The notes beneath the pieces were generated by a model, which worked only from the letters and a program-made list of their open reading frames with translations, had not been told where the DNA came from and made no database searches. DNA of 10,595 nt, from assembly GCA_947483345.1 (NCBI GenBank), contig CANKNL010000087.1, forward strand, positions 1-10,595. The letters are read 5' to 3'. Source of the DNA: Chitinophagaceae bacterium (GTDB lineage: Bacteria; Bacteroidota; Bacteroidia; Chitinophagales; Chitinophagaceae). Every line of letters begins with the position of its first letter. Position 1 is the stretch's first letter. Made by a program: the position numbers and the translations under genes. Shown piece after piece: positions 8,211 through 10,595 of the stretch.

Positions 8211-8244
8211 CAAATATATTTCAGACTGTGAGACATATAGCCAA
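8211..8244 (-). promoter_or_regulatory. Bacteroidota-type promoter of recG
   Basis: On the minus strand TATATTTG (8218-8211) matches TAnnTTTG at every defined base, with TTG at 8244-8242 and a 23-base spacer, at the upper end of the described 17-23 range. The element ends only 8 bases before the recG ATG, so the transcript would have almost no leader. Confidence 0.45.
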
Positions 8245-8314
8245 AGTAAAGTGAAATACTGAAGATTTTATTATTGAATAAACCCCATATGGCCAAACAA
8301 ATTAAATAAAAATA

Positions 8315-9541
8315 TTACCGTTTTGTATTATTTTGAAAACGTCTTGGTGTATTGAATTTCCGGTTTGTGGATGGCCCATTAGAAGCACCGGTATTGTATC
8401 CCGGCGTTTCTCCCAAAACTTCGGGAACCAGCGCTTTAGGAACAGGCTTACCCAGTAATTTTTCGATGCTTAAAAATTTACGCTGTTCTTTTACAGTAAC
8501 AAAAGTATATGCACTGCCTTCCGCGGCAGCTCTTGCTGTACGGCCAATCCGATGTACATAATCTTCGCCATCGTGGGGTACATCATAATTTATAACCAGG
8601 TCAATATTATCAATATCGATACCACGGCTTAAAATATCGGTTGCTACCAAAATGGGCAGTCTGCCACTTTTAAATTGCATTAAAACTTCCTCCCGTTTAC
8701 TTTGGTCTAAGTCGCTATGAATTTCATCGGCTAAAAATTTAGCGCGCTTTAAATCCCGTGTGAGCTGCTTAACACTTATTTTACTGCTGCAAAAGATCAG
8801 TACCGATTTAAAATCTTTTTTATCCAACAGGTGTTTAACCAATGGGATTTTCTGTGTTTCATAAACAATAAATGCTTCCTGTTTAATTTTTTCGGGTGGC
8901 TTGCTGATAGAGATATTTACTTCTTCGGGATGGTGCAGAATTTTTCTTGCCAGTTCTCTAATTTTATGTGGCATGGTGGCCGAAAATAAAAGATTCTGGC
9001 GCTTTTTGGGTAAACTGTCAATGATGAACATGATATCATCGTAAAAACCCATGTCCAGCATCCGGTCGGCTTCATCTAAAATTAAATATTTAAGTCCGGC
9101 CATTTTCACATACCCCATTTTAATATGGCTCATCATTTTTCCCGGTGTGCATATCACCACATCGGCACCCTGACTCAATGCCTTTTTTTCCTGTACAAAA
9201 GCATTTCCATCACCGCCGCCATAAACAGCAATTGAACTAACCGATGTAAAATAAGAGAGCCCTTCCATATGCTGGGCAATTTGCACCGCTAATTCACGTG
9301 TGGGCACAATAACCAACGCATTGTTGGTATGATCTTCATGCGGATCGGTTATTATTTTATTGATCAGTGGCAACAAAAAAGCGGCTGTTTTACCGGTGCC
9401 TGTTTGTGCAGATGCAATCACATCTTTACCTGCCATAATCAGTGGTATTACCTGTTCCTGAACGGGGGTTGCATCTTCATAGCCCGAGGAATCAATACCT
9501 TCCATTAACCGGGGGTCAAAACCAAATTCTGTAAACTTCAA
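8315..9541 (-). CDS. DEAD-box ATP-dependent RNA helicase, RhlE-like
   Basis: A cytoplasmic RNA helicase of 408 residues, probably acting in ribosome assembly, RNA turnover or cold adaptation (family knowledge, not shown by the sequence). All motifs are present in order: isolated Phe3, Q motif GYEDATPVQ ending at Gln28, motif I AQTGTGKT at 45-52, PTRELA at 80-85, TPGK at 132-135 (usually TPGR), DEAD at 156-159, SAT at 187-189, ATDILSRGIDI at 300-310 and HRIGRTAR at 330-337. The tail from about 375 is short, basic and Asn-rich, as in RhlE-type enzymes. The start is TTG; an in-frame TGA lies seven codons upstream with no ATG, and the first internal ATG (residue 13) would cut away Phe3. It diverges from the LacI-family gene and is followed 112 bp later by recG. 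Confidence 0.95.
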   Translation of the reverse strand: MKFTEFGFDPRLMEGIDSSGYEDATPVQEQVIPLIMAGKDVIASAQTGTGKTAAFLLPLINKIITDPHEDHTNNALVIVPTRELAVQIAQHMEGLSYFTSVSSIAVYGGGDGNAFVQEKKALSQGADVVICTPGKMMSHIKMGYVKMAGLKYLILDEADRMLDMGFYDDIMFIIDSLPKKRQNLLFSATMPHKIRELARKILHHPEEVNISISKPPEKIKQEAFIVYETQKIPLVKHLLDKKDFKSVLIFCSSKISVKQLTRDLKRAKFLADEIHSDLDQSKREEVLMQFKSGRLPILVATDILSRGIDIDNIDLVINYDVPHDGEDYVHRIGRTARAAAEGSAYTFVTVKEQRKFLSIEKLLGKPVPKALVPEVLGETPGYNTGASNGPSTNRKFNTPRRFQNNTKR

Positions 9542-9648
9542 TGTATTTAAATTTTTTAATCAAGTGAAGATACTGAATAAAGGCCGACTATGGTTGCCTC
9601 ATCCCCGTTAGTCAATAGATCCAATATTAAAAAATGAAAAACCGGCTT

Positions 9649-9694
9649 CGCTGTTCATCAAAAAATATTTTAAATAAGTATTTAAAAAACAGCG
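9649..9694. repeat. nested inverted repeats in the divergent intergenic region
   Basis: An inner dyad has 9-bp arms (TTTTAAATA 9668-9676 / TATTTAAAA 9679-9687) separated by AG. It sits inside an outer 7-bp pair (CGCTGTT 9649-9655 / AACAGCG 9688-9694). The right outer arm directly abuts the inner one; the left is 12 bases away. It lies between two divergent starts and has no terminator layout for either gene, so a regulatory or DNA-bending site is more likely than a terminator. Confidence 0.4.
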
Positions 9695-9705
9695 TGACAA
9701 TGCAT

Positions 9706-9713
9706 TTATTTTG
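9706..9713 (+). promoter_or_regulatory. possible -7 element for the LacI-family gene
   Basis: TTATTTTG matches the Bacteroidota TAnnTTTG element at five of its six defined bases, about 47 bases before the TTG start. No TTG was found at the expected -33 spacing. If used, transcription would begin near 9718 and the operator would lie just downstream of the start site. Confidence 0.22.
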
Positions 9714-9739
9714 TTTAGAAGGAAAAATGGTTTAAGTTT

Positions 9740-9755
9740 ATGCAAACGATTGCAT
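9740..9755 (+). promoter_or_regulatory. LacI-family operator (cre-like palindrome)
   Basis: The 16-mer ATGCAAACGATTGCAT has exact 6-bp inverted arms (ATGCAA / TTGCAT) around ACGA, with the central CG typical of LacI/GalR operators. Its inner 14 bases fit the catabolite-responsive-element consensus TGNAANCGNTNNCA at every defined position. It ends 4 bases before the TTG start of a LacI-family gene, so binding would block transcription or early elongation of the regulator's own gene. Sequence match is seen; function is inferred. Confidence 0.65.
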
Positions 9756-9759
9756 CAAT

Positions 9760-10595
9760 TTGAGCCTTACCGTAACCATAGCAGATATTGCCAAAAGCCT
9801 GAATACCACATCAGCAACGGTTTCCCGGGCATTAAATAATCACCCGGGCATCAGTATCAAGACAAAAAAAAGGGTATTACGCAAGGCCGAAAAACTGCAG
9901 TATAGAAGAAATACGGTGGCGTCTGCATTAAGGTCAGGACAAACGGGCATCATCGGTGTAATTATACCCAGTGCAGAGATCAATTTTTTTGGTTCGGTGG
10001 TACATGGCATTGAATCAATGGCAAACCAAAACGGCTATAACGTATTGATCTATCAATCCAATGAATCATGGCTGCATGAACAAAAAGGAATAGACACATT
10101 TTTAAATGCCAGAGTTGATGGCATTATGGTGTCAATGGCCAAGGAAAAAAATGATTATGCCCATTTTCTAAATGCCAAGCAGGCCAACATGCCGCTTGTT
10201 TTCTTCGACCGCTCAAATGATGAACTTAAAATAGATGCGGTTATTATTGATGATCATCAAGGTGGATTTTTAGCCACCTCACATCTCATTGAACAGGGCT
10301 ATAAATGCATTGCACATATCTCGGGCCCACAGCATTTAAAAATATTTAAAGCCAGGCTTGATGGCTATAAAGCCGCTCTAAAAGCAAACAAGATAGCCTT
10401 TGATCCAAAACTGGTATTTCATGGTGATGTGAGTATAGATGCGGGCAGAAACGCCATTCAATATTTTTTAAAACTGGCCAAACCGCCAGATGCCGTTTTT
10501 GCTGTTGAAGATTTTACCGCCCTGGGCGCTATGAAGGAATTAAAAGACAACCATATTTCAATACCGCAGGACTTTGGCATTATCGGCTTTGCCAA
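9760..10595 (+). CDS. LacI-family transcriptional regulator (3' end outside window)
   Basis: A sugar-responsive DNA-binding repressor or activator, with 278 residues visible of a usual ~340. The N-terminal helix-turn-helix is VTIADIAKSLNTTSATVSRA at 5-24, followed by the hinge helix NTVASALRSGQT at 51-62. A periplasmic-binding-protein-like effector domain starts at GIIGVIIP (63-70) and includes FFGSVVHGIE at 76-85, VDGIMVSMA at 119-127, FFDRSND at 148-154 and IPQDFGIIGFA at the edge (family VGFDN/SN). The only plausible initiator is TTG at 9760: an in-frame TAA lies at 9733-9735 and no ATG or GTG lies between. The effector sugar cannot be read. A LacI-type palindrome lies 4 bases before the start, suggesting autoregulation. 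It was found by direct reading because the gene is open at the window edge and lacks an ATG. Confidence 0.93.
   Translation, partial: MSLTVTIADIAKSLNTTSATVSRALNNHPGISIKTKKRVLRKAEKLQYRRNTVASALRSGQTGIIGVIIPSAEINFFGSVVHGIESMANQNGYNVLIYQSNESWLHEQKGIDTFLNARVDGIMVSMAKEKNDYAHFLNAKQANMPLVFFDRSNDELKIDAVIIDDHQGGFLATSHLIEQGYKCIAHISGPQHLKIFKARLDGYKAALKANKIAFDPKLVFHGDVSIDAGRNAIQYFLKLAKPPDAVFAVEDFTALGAMKELKDNHISIPQDFGIIGFA

Larger units (their letters stand above)
9542..9759. other. divergent intergenic region, DEAD-box helicase / LacI gene
   Basis: This 218-bp region is the longest gap in the window. Its right half holds the nested inverted repeat, a possible -7 element, an AGAAGG purine run before a two-codon ATG GTT TAA, and the operator palindrome. 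In the left half I found only a weak TAATATTG (9629-9622, minus strand) as a candidate promoter element for the helicase gene. Confidence 0.6.

Noticed and set aside
2408..9541. The helicase-recG-adhesin-porP run as a defence or mobile system
   Set aside because: RecG and the RhlE-like helicase are complete housekeeping types. No nuclease, integrase, transposase, toxin or phage gene is nearby, and spacing and promoters suggest separate units.
9727..9735. ATG at 9727 as the start of the LacI-family gene
   Set aside because: It is in frame and follows a purine-rich AGAAGG, but TAA comes after one further codon. Translation of the regulator must begin downstream unless that stop is an error.

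Overview
The window suggests a member of the Bacteroidota, probably Chitinophagaceae or a close relative (the family is inferred). The evidence is a PorP/SprF-type outer-membrane protein, a giant PKD-repeat protein with a gliding-motility/type B type IX secretion (T9SS) C-terminal domain, near-absence of Shine-Dalgarno sequences, promoters resembling the Bacteroidota TTG / TAnnTTTG pattern, and AT-rich intergenic DNA. No mobile element, CRISPR array, tRNA or rRNA was seen.

Layout. Positions 1-9541 hold five co-directional minus-strand genes. In transcription order they are a DEAD-box RNA helicase (9541-8315), recG (8202-6085), a 1199-residue T9SS substrate with a predicted seven-bladed propeller, four PKD domains and a type B sorting domain (6007-2408), its probable partner PorP/SprF (2237-1215), and an FAD-linked 2-hydroxyacid oxidase/dehydrogenase cut by the left edge (1149-1). 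On the plus strand, diverging from the DEAD-box gene, is a LacI-family repressor (9760 onward) cut by the right edge. Gaps between genes are 65-218 bp, so no stretch over 300 bases lacks a gene.

How the parts relate. The clear functional unit is the large secreted protein plus PorP/SprF, which matches the sprB-sprF arrangement in which the PorP-like protein is needed to export and attach the adjacent type B substrate. RecG and the DEAD-box helicase are housekeeping nucleic-acid enzymes and need not be linked to the secretion pair. The LacI gene has a near-perfect operator palindrome just before its TTG start, suggesting autoregulation; its sugar-use targets probably lie to the right of the window.

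Most of the window is ordinary for this phylum. The places most worth a second look are the 218-bp divergent region (operator, tiny upstream ORFs, nested inverted repeats) and the 170-bp adhesin-porP gap (small ORF, heptamer repeat, hairpin). I do not see convincing evidence of an undescribed system.
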